Shown here piece by piece: positions 11,281-21,245 of a stretch of 64,000 nt of DNA (position 1 is its first letter; every line of letters starts with the position of its first letter). The stretch covers positions 1 to 64,000 of the forward strand of contig NZ_PENS01000007.1 in assembly GCF_003144325.1 (NCBI RefSeq), given 5' to 3'. The notes below the pieces were generated by a model, which made no database searches, was not told the origin of the DNA, and saw nothing but the letters and a program-made list of their open reading frames with translations. This stretch comes from Proteus terrae (GTDB lineage Bacteria; Pseudomonadota; Gammaproteobacteria; Enterobacterales; Enterobacteriaceae). Position numbers and translations under genes: made by a program.

Positions 11281-11781
11281 ATGAAAAACTGGCACTTGCT
11301 GTATTGTAAACGAGGGCAAATCCCTCGAGCTATCGAACACTTAGAACGTCAGCAAGTGGGCTGTTTTACACCTATGGTAACCATAGAAAAAGTATTAAGA
11401 GGAAAGCGCACTACCGTAACAGAACCGCTTTTCCCTAATTACCTTTTCATTGAGTTTGATCCTGAAGTGATCCATACCACGACCATTAACTCAACGCGTG
11501 GGGTAAATTCATTTGTTCGCTTTGGGCAATATCCTGTCACTGTTCCACAAGATGTAATTGACACACTGCAAATACCGCAGCTTTCTTCGCTAATTTATAG
11601 TGAAGAAAATGTGCCTCATAGTGGTGACAGTGTGTTAATTACAGATGGTATTTTTCAAGGGATCAAAGCCATATACCAAGAGCCAGATGGTGAGGCCCGT
11701 TCAATTTTGCTTTTAAATATATTAAATAGTGAAGTGAAAAAATCGGTGGGAAATAAAGAATTTAAAAAAGAGTCGCTCTAG
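11281..11781 (+). CDS. rfaH: Transcription antitermination factor RfaH
   Basis: NusG paralogue recruited to RNA polymerase at ops elements, enabling readthrough of long LPS, capsule and virulence operons. It has 166 residues, close to the 162 in E. coli. The N-terminal NGN domain begins [13 protein letters not shown] and contains [12 protein letters not shown]. The C-terminal KOW domain contains [17 protein letters not shown]. No strong ribosome-binding site precedes the ATG. No ops motif was noticed in the window, so its targets lie elsewhere. It is convergent with tatC. Confidence 0.94.
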   Translation: MKNWHLLYCKRGQIPRAIEHLERQQVGCFTPMVTIEKVLRGKRTTVTEPLFPNYLFIEFDPEVIHTTTINSTRGVNSFVRFGQYPVTVPQDVIDTLQIPQLSSLIYSEENVPHSGDSVLITDGIFQGIKAIYQEPDGEARSILLLNILNSEVKKSVGNKEFKKESL

Positions 11782-11788
11782 ATAAAGT

Positions 11789-11810
11789 TAACCCAGCAAT
11801 TGCTGGGTTA
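11789..11810. terminator. Palindromic hairpin between rfaH and tatC
   Basis: A 22-bp perfect palindrome with half TAACCCAGCAA lies between the convergent rfaH and tatC genes. T-runs are weak on both sides, so it is probably a bidirectional terminator of modest strength. Confidence 0.6.
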
Positions 11811-11843
11811 ATATCATATTATTTTAGAAAATCGTTTCTAAAA

Positions 11844-12629
11844 TTATTTTTGCTGTTCTGCTTCAGTTTCCGCCTCTGCTTCCTCAAGCTCTTCTTCAGG
11901 TGCTCTTCTTCCCTTACCTACATAAAAGTGCGATACCATGACACCGATTTCAAACAGTAAGTACATAGGTATTGCGAGTAAGGTTTGAGAGAAAACATCT
12001 GGAGGTGTCAATACCATACCTACGACAAAGGAACCCACAAGAATATAAGGACGTTTTTTCTTTAAAGCATCGGGTGTCGTTACGCCGCTCCAGCACAGTA
12101 AAATAATCGCAATAGGTACTTCAAAAGCAGCACCAAACGCCATAAAGAGCGTCATCACGAAGCTAAGATATTTACTGATGTCTGGAATAAAGTTAACCCC
12201 TTCAGGGGTTGTATTAACAAAGAAGCCAAATGCAAGAGGAAACACAACAAAATAAGCAAACGCCATACCGAGATAGAATAATACTGTACTTGAAACAAGT
12301 AATGGCAGCATTAAGCGGCGTTCGTGTTTATACAATGCTGGTGCGATAAAAGCCCATACCTGATAAAGAATAACAGGTACAGAAGCAAAAACGGATACCA
12401 TGATTGTCAATTTAATCGGAGTCAAAAATGTAGAGGCAACATCTGTCGCACTCATATTTGACCCTTTTGGCAACTTCTCGAGTAATGGAGCCGAGACTAA
12501 TTGATAGATATCGTTAGAAAAATAAACCAGCGCTAAAAAAACCACAAGAACTGACACCAAGCTATACATCAAACGCTTGCGTAGTTCTATTAAATGGCTG
12601 ATCAGCGGTTGGGTATCATTTACTGCCAT
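11844..12629 (-). CDS. tatC: Twin-arginine translocase subunit TatC
   Basis: Six-helix inner-membrane receptor for twin-arginine signal peptides of folded exported proteins. It has 261 residues. The N terminus, with [15 protein letters not shown], is the conserved signal-peptide contact region. The C-terminal tail is unusually acidic ([16 protein letters not shown]), which looks lineage-specific. The gene starts 3 nt after tatB. In E. coli tatD follows; here no tatD lies between tatC and rfaH. Confidence 0.95.
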   Translation of the reverse strand: MAVNDTQPLISHLIELRKRLMYSLVSVLVVFLALVYFSNDIYQLVSAPLLEKLPKGSNMSATDVASTFLTPIKLTIMVSVFASVPVILYQVWAFIAPALYKHERRLMLPLLVSSTVLFYLGMAFAYFVVFPLAFGFFVNTTPEGVNFIPDISKYLSFVMTLFMAFGAAFEVPIAIILLCWSGVTTPDALKKKRPYILVGSFVVGMVLTPPDVFSQTLLAIPMYLLFEIGVMVSHFYVGKGRRAPEEELEEAEAETEAEQQK

Positions 12630-12632
12630 GTT

Positions 12633-13148
12633 TTAATGCTCACCATTGACCTGATCAGTTGTTTTTTTCTCTAATGTTACTGGTTGAGTAACAGGAACTT
12701 CTGTCTTTGTAACACTTTCTGCCACAGGTTTATGGCGATTAGCATCATCATTAACTTCATCAGTTTCAGCAAGTGCGGCTAAATCAGAAGGTGACTGTTC
12801 CGTAGAGTCGGTTTTTACAGACTGCTCTTTCGTGGAGTCTGGCGTTGTAGGTGTTTGATAAGTTTGTTTCAAAGACTGTGCAGCCTCTTTTAACTCATCC
12901 ATGGACGCTTTCAGCTCTGGCGATAGCGTTTGCAAATTCGCTTTCTCTTCAACTTTTTTCAAGCTCTCTTGGAGTTCTTGAAGTTTTAGTTCTTGAGTCA
13001 GTTCATTTTGCACATTCGCAGCCAAAGAGCGTAGCGCCCTTACCCAGCCAGCAATTGTTTTTACTGCTACGGGCAAACGTTCTGGCCCCAGAAAAACAAG
13101 ACCAATCACCATGACCAATAGCAGCTGACTAAAACCAATGTCAAACAC
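12633..13148 (-). CDS. tatB: Twin-arginine translocase subunit TatB
   Basis: Single-span membrane partner of TatC in signal-peptide recognition, 171 residues. The N terminus [21 protein letters not shown] forms the membrane helix with the conserved glutamate and proline (GPERLPVA). A long amphipathic helix and a charged, low-complexity tail follow. It begins with GTG preceded by AGGTG and lies 3 nt after tatA. Confidence 0.94.
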   Translation of the reverse strand: MFDIGFSQLLLVMVIGLVFLGPERLPVAVKTIAGWVRALRSLAANVQNELTQELKLQELQESLKKVEEKANLQTLSPELKASMDELKEAAQSLKQTYQTPTTPDSTKEQSVKTDSTEQSPSDLAALAETDEVNDDANRHKPVAESVTKTEVPVTQPVTLEKKTTDQVNGEH

Positions 13149-13151
13149 GGT

Positions 13152-13421
13152 TTACACCTGCTCTTTATTTTTGCTCTCAGTTGTAGACTTCTCTTCTGTT
13201 GAAGTCTTCTGCGCTAAATTTTTAGTATCAAAATCTGCGTCGTTATTTGTTTTTTCAGCGTTGTTGGTGTCTTTATCTGCAGCTTCGTCACCAATCGCTT
13301 TTTTAAAGCCTTTTACTGATGCACCTAAATCTGAGCCCAATGTGCGCAGTTTATTTGTACCAAATAATAAGACAACGATGACAGCGATGATGAGTAATTG
13401 CCAAATGCTAATACCGCCCAT
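13152..13421 (-). CDS. tatA: Twin-arginine translocase subunit TatA
   Basis: Pore-forming subunit of the Tat translocase, 89 residues. It has the short hydrophobic helix [20 protein letters not shown], the FG hinge, and the amphipathic segment [21 protein letters not shown], then a charged tail. First gene of tatABC, 125 nt downstream of ubiB. Confidence 0.95.
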   Translation of the reverse strand: MGGISIWQLLIIAVIVVLLFGTNKLRTLGSDLGASVKGFKKAIGDEAADKDTNNAEKTNNDADFDTKNLAQKTSTEEKSTTESKNKEQV

Positions 13422-13546
13422 TTTATGTTCCTCAACTATTTTCGGGGTTATACTTAATAACAGTGCCCATTATATACAACGAATTCAATTTTCGGGAATC
13501 CCGAATTCATCTTTTAACTTGCTCAAAGACAAACTTTGATGTGTTT

Positions 13547-15184
13547 TTATTGTGCATTACCAGATCTAAACCAACCCAAAATCCATGCAAGAAGACCTAA
13601 ACTGATAAAAACACTGAATAATGTTTTAAAACCAGAAACAAAAAACAGGCTACCGCATAAAAACAGTGTTGTACCTATACCCAATAAAAATAGAGACTGT
13701 CTCTGTTTGACTCTTTGCGAACTTATTTGTTCCGTCAATTTGTCTAGCGTTAACTTCATATTTTTATGTTGCTTCAGACTATCATAAACCAACTCTGGTA
13801 TCTCTGGCATTTTTTCAATCCAGTAAGGTGCTTTGCTCTTTATACCATTCACTAGTGCCGTGATACCAATCTGACTATGTAACCAATCTTCTAAGAAAGG
13901 TTTTGCCGTTTTCCATAAATCCAATTGTGGGTATAGCTGGCGACCCAATCCTTCAACATAAAGCAATGTTTTTTGAAGTAAAACTAACTGCGGTTGTACT
14001 TCCATATTGAAACGACGAGCTGTATTGAAAAGGTTAAGTAACACATGCCCAAATGAGATCTCAGAAAGTGGTTTTTCAAAAATAGGCTCACACACAGTAC
14101 GGATCGCAAATTCAAAATCTTCTACATTGGTATCTGCTGGTACCCAGCCTGAATCAACATGTAACTCTGCAACTTTCCGATAATCGCGGTTAAAGAATGC
14201 TAAGAAATTCTCAGCTAAATAGCGTTTATCTTCTTTATTTAATGAGCCAACGATACCGCAATCAATACCGATATAATATGGATTTTCAGGGTGATCATAG
14301 CTAATAAACACATTACCAGGATGCATATCAGCATGGAAAAAACTGTCTCTAAACACCTGAGTGAAAAAGACTTTTACACCACGCTCTGCAAGAAGCTTCA
14401 TATTCGTCTTTTGTGCATTCAACGCTTCAATGTCAGAAACGGGAATACCATAAATACGCTCCATTACCATCACATTTTCATGGCAATAATCTGAATACAC
14501 TTCAGGAATATACAGCATAGAGCTATTTTCAAAATTACGACGTAATTGAATAGCATTAGCCGCTTCACGCAGTAAATTTAGCTCATCGAGTAATGTTTTT
14601 TCGTATTCGCGGATCACCTCTTTTGGTCGTAAACGACGACCATCAGGCAAAAACGGTAATAAATTTGCCAAGCGATACATCAAACGAATATCTGCTTTTA
14701 TCACTGGTTGAATATCAGGGCGAATAACCTTTAGTACCACTTCTTTGCCGTTTTCTTTTAATTTTGCAGTGTGAACCTGCGCAATAGAGGCTGAAGCCAG
14801 TGGAGTTTCATCAAAATCATCAAACCATTGGTCGATAGGGCCACCAAATGAGTTTTCGATATATTGTCGTGCTTTCTTACCATCAAAAGGAGCAACTTTG
14901 TCTTGCAATAAAGCAAGCTGGTCAGCGATTTGAGGAGGGAAAAGATCACGTCGAGTTGATAACATTTGGCCTAATTTAATCCAAACAGGGCCTAATGTTT
15001 GCAATGCGAGTCGTAAGCGTTCACCTAATGGTTTTTCTGGATGTTTATTTTTGATCCAAAATAGTGCTCGGCATCCTAATCTTGCAGGTAAAGTAATTCG
15101 GTGTTTAGGAATTAACTCATCAAGCCCATAAGATAAAAATACCTGAATAATATGATAGAGGCGCTTTAACTCACTAAGGAGCAT
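13547..15184 (-). CDS. ubiB: Ubiquinone biosynthesis regulatory kinase-like protein UbiB
   Basis: Atypical kinase-like (ABC1/ADCK/UbiB) membrane protein needed for aerobic ubiquinone synthesis, probably as an ATPase. It has 545 residues, against 546 in E. coli. The family KxGQ motif is in [16 protein letters not shown]. The A-rich loop follows in [11 protein letters not shown], then VVLKVIRP, the metal-binding HADMHPGN and IDCGIVG. Two C-terminal helices anchor it. The ATG overlaps the ubiJ stop by one base, indicating coupling. Confidence 0.95.
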   Translation of the reverse strand: MLLSELKRLYHIIQVFLSYGLDELIPKHRITLPARLGCRALFWIKNKHPEKPLGERLRLALQTLGPVWIKLGQMLSTRRDLFPPQIADQLALLQDKVAPFDGKKARQYIENSFGGPIDQWFDDFDETPLASASIAQVHTAKLKENGKEVVLKVIRPDIQPVIKADIRLMYRLANLLPFLPDGRRLRPKEVIREYEKTLLDELNLLREAANAIQLRRNFENSSMLYIPEVYSDYCHENVMVMERIYGIPVSDIEALNAQKTNMKLLAERGVKVFFTQVFRDSFFHADMHPGNVFISYDHPENPYYIGIDCGIVGSLNKEDKRYLAENFLAFFNRDYRKVAELHVDSGWVPADTNVEDFEFAIRTVCEPIFEKPLSEISFGHVLLNLFNTARRFNMEVQPQLVLLQKTLLYVEGLGRQLYPQLDLWKTAKPFLEDWLHSQIGITALVNGIKSKAPYWIEKMPEIPELVYDSLKQHKNMKLTLDKLTEQISSQRVKQRQSLFLLGIGTTLFLCGSLFFVSGFKTLFSVFISLGLLAWILGWFRSGNAQ

Positions 15185-15825
15185 TATTTTTTCTCCAATG
15201 TGCCTAACCGTTTTTCCAGCTCGGCTGTTTGCTGTGCAAGTTCTTCTATTTCATCATAAAAATGGATTGTTTCTAATGCACTAGGTGCGGTTTTCCACTC
15301 TTCAATTAATGCGTCACGTAAATAATCTTTTTGGTGACTTAAGAGTGAAGAAAATAACTGAACCCCCTTTCCTGCAACAACAGTCAGACTTTGTGCCGCA
15401 ATATCACCGATATAAGGTGCTAAATATTGCGCGGGGTCCCACTGCGCCATATCCAATAATGCAGACCAATTTTGAACAACCTGCATATCACCATCAATAG
15501 TGATATCACCACGGTTAATTAGTTCTGACATTTTTTGACGGTCACGAAGCTTAATCAGGGTTAATAATTTTGTTTTTATCAAACAATCAGTTTCATCATC
15601 CCACTGACTTAATACGTCAACTTGTTGTTCACTAAAGACTAAGTAGATGGAACGAGGAAACTCATTGATAGAAAGCGCCAACACTTTGCCCGCAAGACGA
15701 TTGCGGGCAGGTTTAAGCACATTTTCCTGATATAAAACGTGATTAAGTGCTGTTTCCATTGATGCTGTTAGTAGCGGATACAGTACTTGAGAAGCAATAT
15801 CATGAGAAAAAGTGGCTTTTTCCAT
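15184..15825 (-). CDS. ubiJ: Ubiquinone biosynthesis accessory factor UbiJ
   Basis: Lipid-binding (SCP2-domain) scaffold of the cytosolic Ubi complex. The chosen ATG lies 1 nt after the ubiE stop and gives 213 residues. An upstream TTG at 15855, which follows GGAGG inside ubiE, would add ten residues. That GGAGG is the conserved Gly-Gly of the UbiE C terminus, so I judge it coincidental. The SCP2 core includes [14 protein letters not shown] and [15 protein letters not shown]. The C-terminal coiled coil ends [10 protein letters not shown]. It sits between ubiE and ubiB as in E. coli. Confidence 0.88.
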   Translation of the reverse strand: MEKATFSHDIASQVLYPLLTASMETALNHVLYQENVLKPARNRLAGKVLALSINEFPRSIYLVFSEQQVDVLSQWDDETDCLIKTKLLTLIKLRDRQKMSELINRGDITIDGDMQVVQNWSALLDMAQWDPAQYLAPYIGDIAAQSLTVVAGKGVQLFSSLLSHQKDYLRDALIEEWKTAPSALETIHFYDEIEELAQQTAELEKRLGTLEKK

Positions 15826-15826
15826 C

Positions 15827-16582
15827 TCAGAATTTAAATCCTTTGTGTAAGGCAACTATACCTCCGGTCATATTGGTATAGGTAACTTGATCAAATCCGG
15901 CTTCTTCCATCATACCTTTTAGTGTTTCTTGGTCTGGATGCATACGAATTGACTCCGTTAAATAACGGTAACTTTCAGCATCATTCACAATCACTTGACC
16001 AATTTTTGGTAGGATATGAAAAGAGTAAGCATCATAAATCTTGCTTAAAGGATCAAGAACAGGTTTAGAGAATTCTAGCACCAACAGACGTCCACCTGGC
16101 TTTAATACACGGAACATAGAACGTAAAGCTTTCGCTTTATCAGTCACATTACGTAAGCCAAAGGAGATAGTGATGCAGTCAAAATGGTTATCAGGGAAAG
16201 GTAACTCTTCAGCATTTGCCTGTACATAGTTAACATTACCCACAATACCGTGATCGCGTAGCTTTTCACGCCCCATTTTCAACATAGAGTCATTGATATC
16301 AGCTAAAACAACTTCTCCGTTTTCACCCACAAGACGAGAAAATTTAGCTGTTAAATCACCAGTACCACCAGCAAGGTCAAGGACACGTTGGTTACGTCTA
16401 ACACCACTTGCTTCAATGGTATAACGTTTCCAAATGCGGTGAACACCAAAAGACATCAAGTCATTCATTAAATCATACTTAGACGCGACAGAGTGAAAAA
16501 CCCTTGCAACCATGGTTTGTTTATCATCTTTGTCAACGGTTTGGAAACCAAAATCTGTTGTTTCCTTAGTTTGTTGAGTCAT
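15827..16582 (-). CDS. ubiE: Ubiquinone/menaquinone C-methyltransferase UbiE
   Basis: SAM-dependent methyltransferase that acts on demethylmenaquinone and on 2-polyprenyl-6-methoxy-1,4-benzoquinol. The 251 residues match E. coli. The SAM motif [18 protein letters not shown], then [12 protein letters not shown] and the C-terminal [13 protein letters not shown], are diagnostic. It heads the ubiE-ubiJ-ubiB group, 83 nt downstream of rmuC. Confidence 0.96.
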   Translation of the reverse strand: MTQQTKETTDFGFQTVDKDDKQTMVARVFHSVASKYDLMNDLMSFGVHRIWKRYTIEASGVRRNQRVLDLAGGTGDLTAKFSRLVGENGEVVLADINDSMLKMGREKLRDHGIVGNVNYVQANAEELPFPDNHFDCITISFGLRNVTDKAKALRSMFRVLKPGGRLLVLEFSKPVLDPLSKIYDAYSFHILPKIGQVIVNDAESYRYLTESIRMHPDQETLKGMMEEAGFDQVTYTNMTGGIVALHKGFKF

Positions 16583-16665
16583 ATTATTTGCCCGCTAATT
16601 AATCAAAATTTAGTAAATTCAGTACTGGTCGTTTTCAGAAATCTTTATCTCTTTATTTTATCAAA

Positions 16666-18006
16666 TCAATCAGATGCTGATTTTTCAATGAGATCATTAT
16701 CAATCGTTTTTTTTATCTCAACCCCTAAGGATTTAAAGCCTTCCGCTTGACTGATTAGATTTCCACGACCTTCAGAGAGTTTTTTCATCGCTAATAGATA
16801 GCCAGACTGCGCTTTTTGAATACTATTTCCTAGCCCTTGCATATCATCAACGAAAAGTCTTAATTTGTCATACATTTTAGCCGCTCTGTCTGCAATTTCT
16901 TGCGCATTTTGGCTTTGATATTCATAACGCCACAATGCGGCTATTGTACGCAAAGCAACAAGTAAAGTAGATGGCCCAACTAACATAATATTGTTTTTCA
17001 ATGCTTCTTCTAGCAAGTCTGGAGAATGACCAATTGCAACAAGATAAGCGGGCTCAATAGGTATAAACATTAAAACATAGTCTAAAGACATTACACCTGG
17101 TAGTTTATGATAATCTTTTACACTCAATCCTTTAATATGCGCTTTAATTGAGTTCACATGTGCATAAAGCGCTTGTTTACGTTCACTATCATTATCACTA
17201 CTAAAATACTTTTCATATGCCACCAGTGACATTTTAGCGTCGATAATAACATCTCTACCATGAGGTAGATGCACAATTACATCAGGTTGATAGCGACTAC
17301 CATTTTCATGTCGAATACTCACCTGTGTTTCAAATTCGTGACCTTCACGTAATCCTGAAGACTCTAATATACGTGCTAATACCGTCTCACCCCAGTTGCC
17401 TTGAACTTTATTATCCCCTTTTAAGGCATTGGTTAAGTTAACGGCTTCTTGCGCCATTTTTACATTCAATTGTTGAAGCTGGCGAATTTCATGAACCAAG
17501 GTATGTCGTTCTCTGGCTTCTTGCCCAAAACCATCTTGAACTTGTCGCCGAAAGCTTTCGAGCTGTTCACGAAAGGGGGAAAGTAAGTGCGTCAATCCTT
17601 GGCGATTTAACTCTTCAGCTTTACGTCCACTTTGTTCGAAAATACGATTAGCTAAGTTCTCAAACTGCGTTGCAAGCCGTTGCTCACTATTTATTAATAA
17701 TCGTTGTTTTTCTTCTGCGGATATTCGGCTTTCTTCCCAGCGAGTTGTCACTTCTCTTAATTCAGCTTCTTGAGAAGTAATAATTTCTCGCTGAGCTCGT
17801 AATTCTTGCTCTAATTGTTCTATATGTTGTTGTAAAGAAGGGATAATTACCGCTTTTTCTTGGGCGATAGCAAGCTGTGTGTGATTTTCACGTAGCATGG
17901 CTTCTTTATCGGATAAACGTTGTTGGATAGACCACCAAACCAGCGCGCCTCCAACAAGTACACCACCTAATAAACCAATGATCCCATATAACAACTGAAT
18001 ATCCAC
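16666..18006 (-). CDS. rmuC: DNA recombination protein RmuC
   Basis: RmuC family protein that limits recombination at inverted repeats; its fold resembles restriction-type nucleases. It has 446 residues, shorter than E. coli (475) at the C terminus. An N-terminal membrane helix (GIIGLLGGVLVGGALVWW) is followed by a long coiled coil of about 110 residues. The nuclease-like domain contains VQGNWGETVLARILESSG, then YQPDVIVHLP and DVIIDAKMSL. It starts with GTG preceded by AAAGGT. Confidence 0.93.
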   Translation of the reverse strand: MDIQLLYGIIGLLGGVLVGGALVWWSIQQRLSDKEAMLRENHTQLAIAQEKAVIIPSLQQHIEQLEQELRAQREIITSQEAELREVTTRWEESRISAEEKQRLLINSEQRLATQFENLANRIFEQSGRKAEELNRQGLTHLLSPFREQLESFRRQVQDGFGQEARERHTLVHEIRQLQQLNVKMAQEAVNLTNALKGDNKVQGNWGETVLARILESSGLREGHEFETQVSIRHENGSRYQPDVIVHLPHGRDVIIDAKMSLVAYEKYFSSDNDSERKQALYAHVNSIKAHIKGLSVKDYHKLPGVMSLDYVLMFIPIEPAYLVAIGHSPDLLEEALKNNIMLVGPSTLLVALRTIAALWRYEYQSQNAQEIADRAAKMYDKLRLFVDDMQGLGNSIQKAQSGYLLAMKKLSEGRGNLISQAEGFKSLGVEIKKTIDNDLIEKSASD

Positions 18007-18108
18007 TAAAGTGACCTTTTTACTTTCCAGCGGGCTACGTTAAAACGCATAGGTAATATTGTCTAGCAACAATTTACATCATGGCTTGATTTGCGATAAA
18101 GGACGCAG

Positions 18109-18639
18109 TTATCCCATCCATTTCGCAAGCCATTGCAAACCAAAAGCACCGGGCGCCAAAATGCCAAAAGCCCAAATCATGGCTGATGTTAAATTAGCAA
18201 TTTGAAAATAACGTTGTGGCATCGCACAAATACCCGCAACTAACGGGACAATTGCACGAAAAGGCCCAAAAAAGCGTCCAATAAACACACCCCAAATTCC
18301 CCAGCGATTAAAGAATTGGTGACCTCTAACCAATGTTTGTGGTGAACGTGAAATTGGCCATAAATTTTTCACACCCTCTTTATAGTGAAACCCTACCCAG
18401 TACGATACCCAATCACCAAAGAAAGCGCCTAATGCAGCGGCAAGCCAAATCGGCCAAAAAAACAGACCACTCTCACCAATTAAGGCACCTAACCCCAATA
18501 AAATAACCGTGGCGGGAATAAGCAAAGAGATAAACGCGAGTGACTCACCGAAAGCAAGAAAGAACACGATCGGAATAGCCCAGAACTCGTGCTCTTTTAC
18601 AAAGAGAGTGATGGTATGAATAATGTCTTGTACTGTCAA
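18109..18639 (-). CDS. DedA family membrane protein
   Basis: Inner-membrane protein of the DedA/VTT family, which takes part in undecaprenyl-phosphate or lipid translocation and membrane homeostasis. The 176 residues contain the core GESLAFISLLIPATVILLG, then LGAFFGDWVSYWVG and RFFGPFRAIVPLVAG with the conserved arginines. It is short for the family (often about 200-250). It begins with TTG preceded by AAGGTC. It is not in this position in E. coli. The exact paralogue (YabI-like or other) cannot be told by eye. Confidence 0.85.
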   Translation of the reverse strand: MTVQDIIHTITLFVKEHEFWAIPIVFFLAFGESLAFISLLIPATVILLGLGALIGESGLFFWPIWLAAALGAFFGDWVSYWVGFHYKEGVKNLWPISRSPQTLVRGHQFFNRWGIWGVFIGRFFGPFRAIVPLVAGICAMPQRYFQIANLTSAMIWAFGILAPGAFGLQWLAKWMG

Positions 18640-18710
18640 AATAGAGACCTTAAATTCAGTTAACCTAAGTGAAATAAAATATCCTGATTAACCGAATATA
18701 AATCACTTCA

Positions 18711-19493
18711 TTATTCTAGAAAATAATTTTGTAAGGCATCTCGGCTAGAAACATCTAAACCGATATCTTTTTCTAGCCAAGTATCCACATTACCGTAATG
18801 CTGATTAATACTCGCTAATGCCGTTTGCAGAAACTCTTCTTGTACCGAATAAACATAGGCAAATTTATCAACAATGTTATCACTCATTGTTTTGGCATGT
18901 TCTTCTAAAAGATAAGCGCGATAAGGCGCTAATGTTTCATTGGTTAGCAAGTAATCTTCCATTACCACATCTAAAGATGCACCGAGTGCGAATAACACTA
19001 AAGCTGAGCCAACACCTGTTCTATCTTTACCTACTGCACAGTGTTGCACTACGCCCCCTTTTTCGGGTTGCGTTAATAACGTAGCTAATTGTTTATAGGC
19101 AGGGTTATTAATAGGTAACAATTTATATAGCTGAAACATAAAAGCTTTAGCATCAAATTGCTCGAGTATTTCAGGCGTCAGCTTTTCAAGATTGGCAGAG
19201 ACTTCTTTAGATAACGGATTGGCAGGAGCATGATAATATTGCGCACCGTCCCAGACACGGTCGGGTTTATCAACAATTTCGCCACTATCACGATAATCAA
19301 TGATTTGAAAAAGATTTTTATCAATGAGAAGAGATTGGTCTGTATTGGTTAATCTATCCAGCGAGCCAGAGCGGAAGAGCATTCCAGGTTTAATAACACC
19401 ACCATTACTCAATTTTTTACCGCCTAAATCACGAAAGTTAATTCCGCCGACTAAAGGCAACACCGAAGGATGTGTTTGTAATATATCAGTCAT
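18711..19493 (-). CDS. Tyrosine/dual-specificity protein phosphatase (PtpB-like)
   Basis: Cysteine phosphatase of the bacterial Y_phosphatase3 type. The active-site loop HCAVGKDRTG has the Cys-x5-Arg signature, with the GKDRTG form seen in MptpB/LipA-like enzymes that act on phosphoproteins or phosphoinositides. The N terminus FRDLGGKKLSNGGVIKPGML is the usual conserved block. I chose the ATG at 19493, which is preceded by AGAGG; an earlier in-frame ATG at 19508 has no such site. No signal peptide is visible. Substrate unknown. It lies between udp and the DedA gene. Confidence 0.85.
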   Translation of the reverse strand: MTDILQTHPSVLPLVGGINFRDLGGKKLSNGGVIKPGMLFRSGSLDRLTNTDQSLLIDKNLFQIIDYRDSGEIVDKPDRVWDGAQYYHAPANPLSKEVSANLEKLTPEILEQFDAKAFMFQLYKLLPINNPAYKQLATLLTQPEKGGVVQHCAVGKDRTGVGSALVLFALGASLDVVMEDYLLTNETLAPYRAYLLEEHAKTMSDNIVDKFAYVYSVQEEFLQTALASINQHYGNVDTWLEKDIGLDVSSRDALQNYFLE

Positions 19494-19590
19494 AATGCCT
19501 CTTCTCATTGTTGTATTGTTAAGACCTCAAAGACCTTAACAGAAATTAGCGCCTGTTAACACATTAACGTAATGAATTACCATACAAAAA

Positions 19591-19620
19591 AAGCCCTTAA
19601 TACTTATGTATTAAGGGCTT
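19591..19620 (-). terminator. Terminator of udp
   Basis: A perfect 13-bp stem (19591-19603 with 19608-19620) has a TTAT loop. On the minus strand it is followed by a run of seven T residues (19585-19591). It lies 21 bp after udp, before the phosphatase gene. Confidence 0.9.
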
Positions 19621-19641
19621 TCATATTTGATTAAAAAAGAC

Positions 19642-20400
19642 TTATTTCATTAAAATGCGAGCGGCTTCGATAACGATGCCTAGTGCATTATTTTCAGTTT
19701 TCTTCAGTAATTCCGCATCTGGAATTTCTTGTTGAGTACGATTTACGATAACACCCGCAACCATACCTGCACGTAAACCTTGGCTTGCACACATTGTTAA
19801 TAATGTTGCAGATTCCATTTCATAGTTCATTACGCCCATTTCTTGCCACTCTTTCATAGAGCCTTTGAAACGGCGAACAACGCGGCCTGTATAGGTGTCG
19901 TAACGCTCTTGTCCTGGATAGAATGTATCTGAAGATGCAGTAACACCTACGTGTACAGTTGAACCATTGTCTTTAGCGGCTTTGTACAGTGCGTTCATAC
20001 ATTCAAAATCAGAAACAGCTGGGAATTCCATTGGTGCGAAATGTAAGCTTGCGCCATCTAAACGAACCGCAGCAGTAGTGACAAGAATATCACCTACATT
20101 GATATGCTCTTGAATTGCACCTGTTGTACCAATACGTAAAAAAGTACGGATACCTAACTGTGCTAATTCTTCAACTGCGATAGAGGTAGATGGACCACCG
20201 ATACCTGTTGAGCAAACAATGACAGCTTTGCCATCAATTTCGCCACGCCATGACGTGTATTCACGTAAAGAAGCCAGATGAACTGGGTTATCCATTAATT
20301 TTGCAATTTTTTCGACACGCTTAGGATCACCTGGAACAATTGCTAAAGTGGCACCCTGTAGGTCATTTTTGGTTAAACCTAAGTGAAATACATCAGACAT
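19642..20400 (-). CDS. udp: Uridine phosphorylase Udp
   Basis: Reversibly phosphorolyses uridine to uracil and ribose 1-phosphate in pyrimidine salvage. It has 252 residues, against 253 in E. coli. Typical segments are [20 protein letters not shown] at the N terminus, [11 protein letters not shown], and the substrate-binding [18 protein letters not shown] precedes the ATG. The upstream region carries CRP-like sites. Confidence 0.97.
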   Translation of the reverse strand: MSDVFHLGLTKNDLQGATLAIVPGDPKRVEKIAKLMDNPVHLASLREYTSWRGEIDGKAVIVCSTGIGGPSTSIAVEELAQLGIRTFLRIGTTGAIQEHINVGDILVTTAAVRLDGASLHFAPMEFPAVSDFECMNALYKAAKDNGSTVHVGVTASSDTFYPGQERYDTYTGRVVRRFKGSMKEWQEMGVMNYEMESATLLTMCASQGLRAGMVAGVIVNRTQQEIPDAELLKKTENNALGIVIEAARILMK

Positions 20401-20474
20401 ATCGGACTCCTCAATGGGACAAAACCAATGATCATTAAATTAAAAGTTACTGTATCAGTTTTTTAGACTTTTTT

Positions 20475-20542
20475 AGTGACCAACATCACTTACGAGACAC
20501 TAAGCAAAGTAACAATTTCATAAAATTGTGATCGATGTCGCG
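20475..20542 (-). promoter_or_regulatory. Two CRP-like sites upstream of udp
   Basis: AGTGACCAACATCACT at 20475-20490 has both CRP half-sites with the correct 6-bp spacing. TGTGATCGATGTCGCG at 20527-20542 has one perfect and one weak half. The centres are 52 bp apart. E. coli udp is controlled by two CRP sites with CytR binding between them, so the layout fits. The CytR site is not resolved here. The rest of 20401-20774 holds the divergent promoter region and no gene. Confidence 0.5.
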
Positions 20543-20774
20543 AAAAACAGCATTAAAAATACATTTTCAGCGAATATATTATCAATATTCGCTGACTTCA
20601 ATCATTCACGATACTCATACATCCATCCTAATTACTAGTATAGATGCAATAAACACCCTATCAAATATATACTCTTAAAACTCAAAGTATGACGAGTAGC
20701 TTTAAAACGCGTACACTACCCGCCCTTAAAATATAAACACCTAATGTGACAAACACATCGTCACTGGAGTAAAC

Positions 20775-21167
20775 ATGAGCTTATTTAACCAAATTGCGAG
20801 CCTACTAGGTGGCGAAAAAATCAATCAATATAAAACTGTCCTTGAGTGGATTGGATCTCAAGGTGGTATTGAAGGCTTAGTAAAGCAATTTGATACAGCG
20901 GGTTTAAGTGAGCTTATTCAATCTTGGATAAGTACCAATACCAATTTACCTATCAGTGCTGAACAAATCGTAGCGGTTTTTTCATCCCCTGTTATTAACG
21001 AACTGGCGTCAAAAATTAATTTAAATGCGACTGAAGCTTCTGAAATGGCTGCGCAATACTTACCTAAATTAATTGATAAAGTCACTCCGGATGGCGTTAT
21101 ACCTCAAGATTTAGATTTAGTCAGTGCTGGTATGGATATTTTAAAAGCGAAGATTTTCGGTGGCTAA
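20775..21167 (+). CDS. YidB-like DUF937 family protein
   Basis: Small soluble protein of 130 residues matching the YidB (DUF937) family of unknown function. It starts MSLFNQIASLLGG and has a glycine-containing helical repeat (GSQGGIEGLVKQFDTAGL) and a C terminus typical of the family (ITPDG-like VTPDGVIPQD). GGAGT precedes the ATG. It is monocistronic and divergent from udp. The family has been linked to the cell envelope, but no activity can be assigned. Confidence 0.8.
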   Translation: MSLFNQIASLLGGEKINQYKTVLEWIGSQGGIEGLVKQFDTAGLSELIQSWISTNTNLPISAEQIVAVFSSPVINELASKINLNATEASEMAAQYLPKLIDKVTPDGVIPQDLDLVSAGMDILKAKIFGG

Positions 21168-21245
21168 ATAAACAAAGTGTTTTAATGCGTTTTCCCTTAC
21201 ATTTCATAAGAGAAAACGCATCACATTCTTAATAATCAAAGTTGA

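Noticed and set aside
15826-15855. Upstream TTG start of ubiJ behind GGAGG
   Set aside because: The GGAGG encodes the conserved Gly-Gly of the UbiE C terminus, and the added residues do not match UbiJ; the ATG one base after the ubiE stop is simpler.
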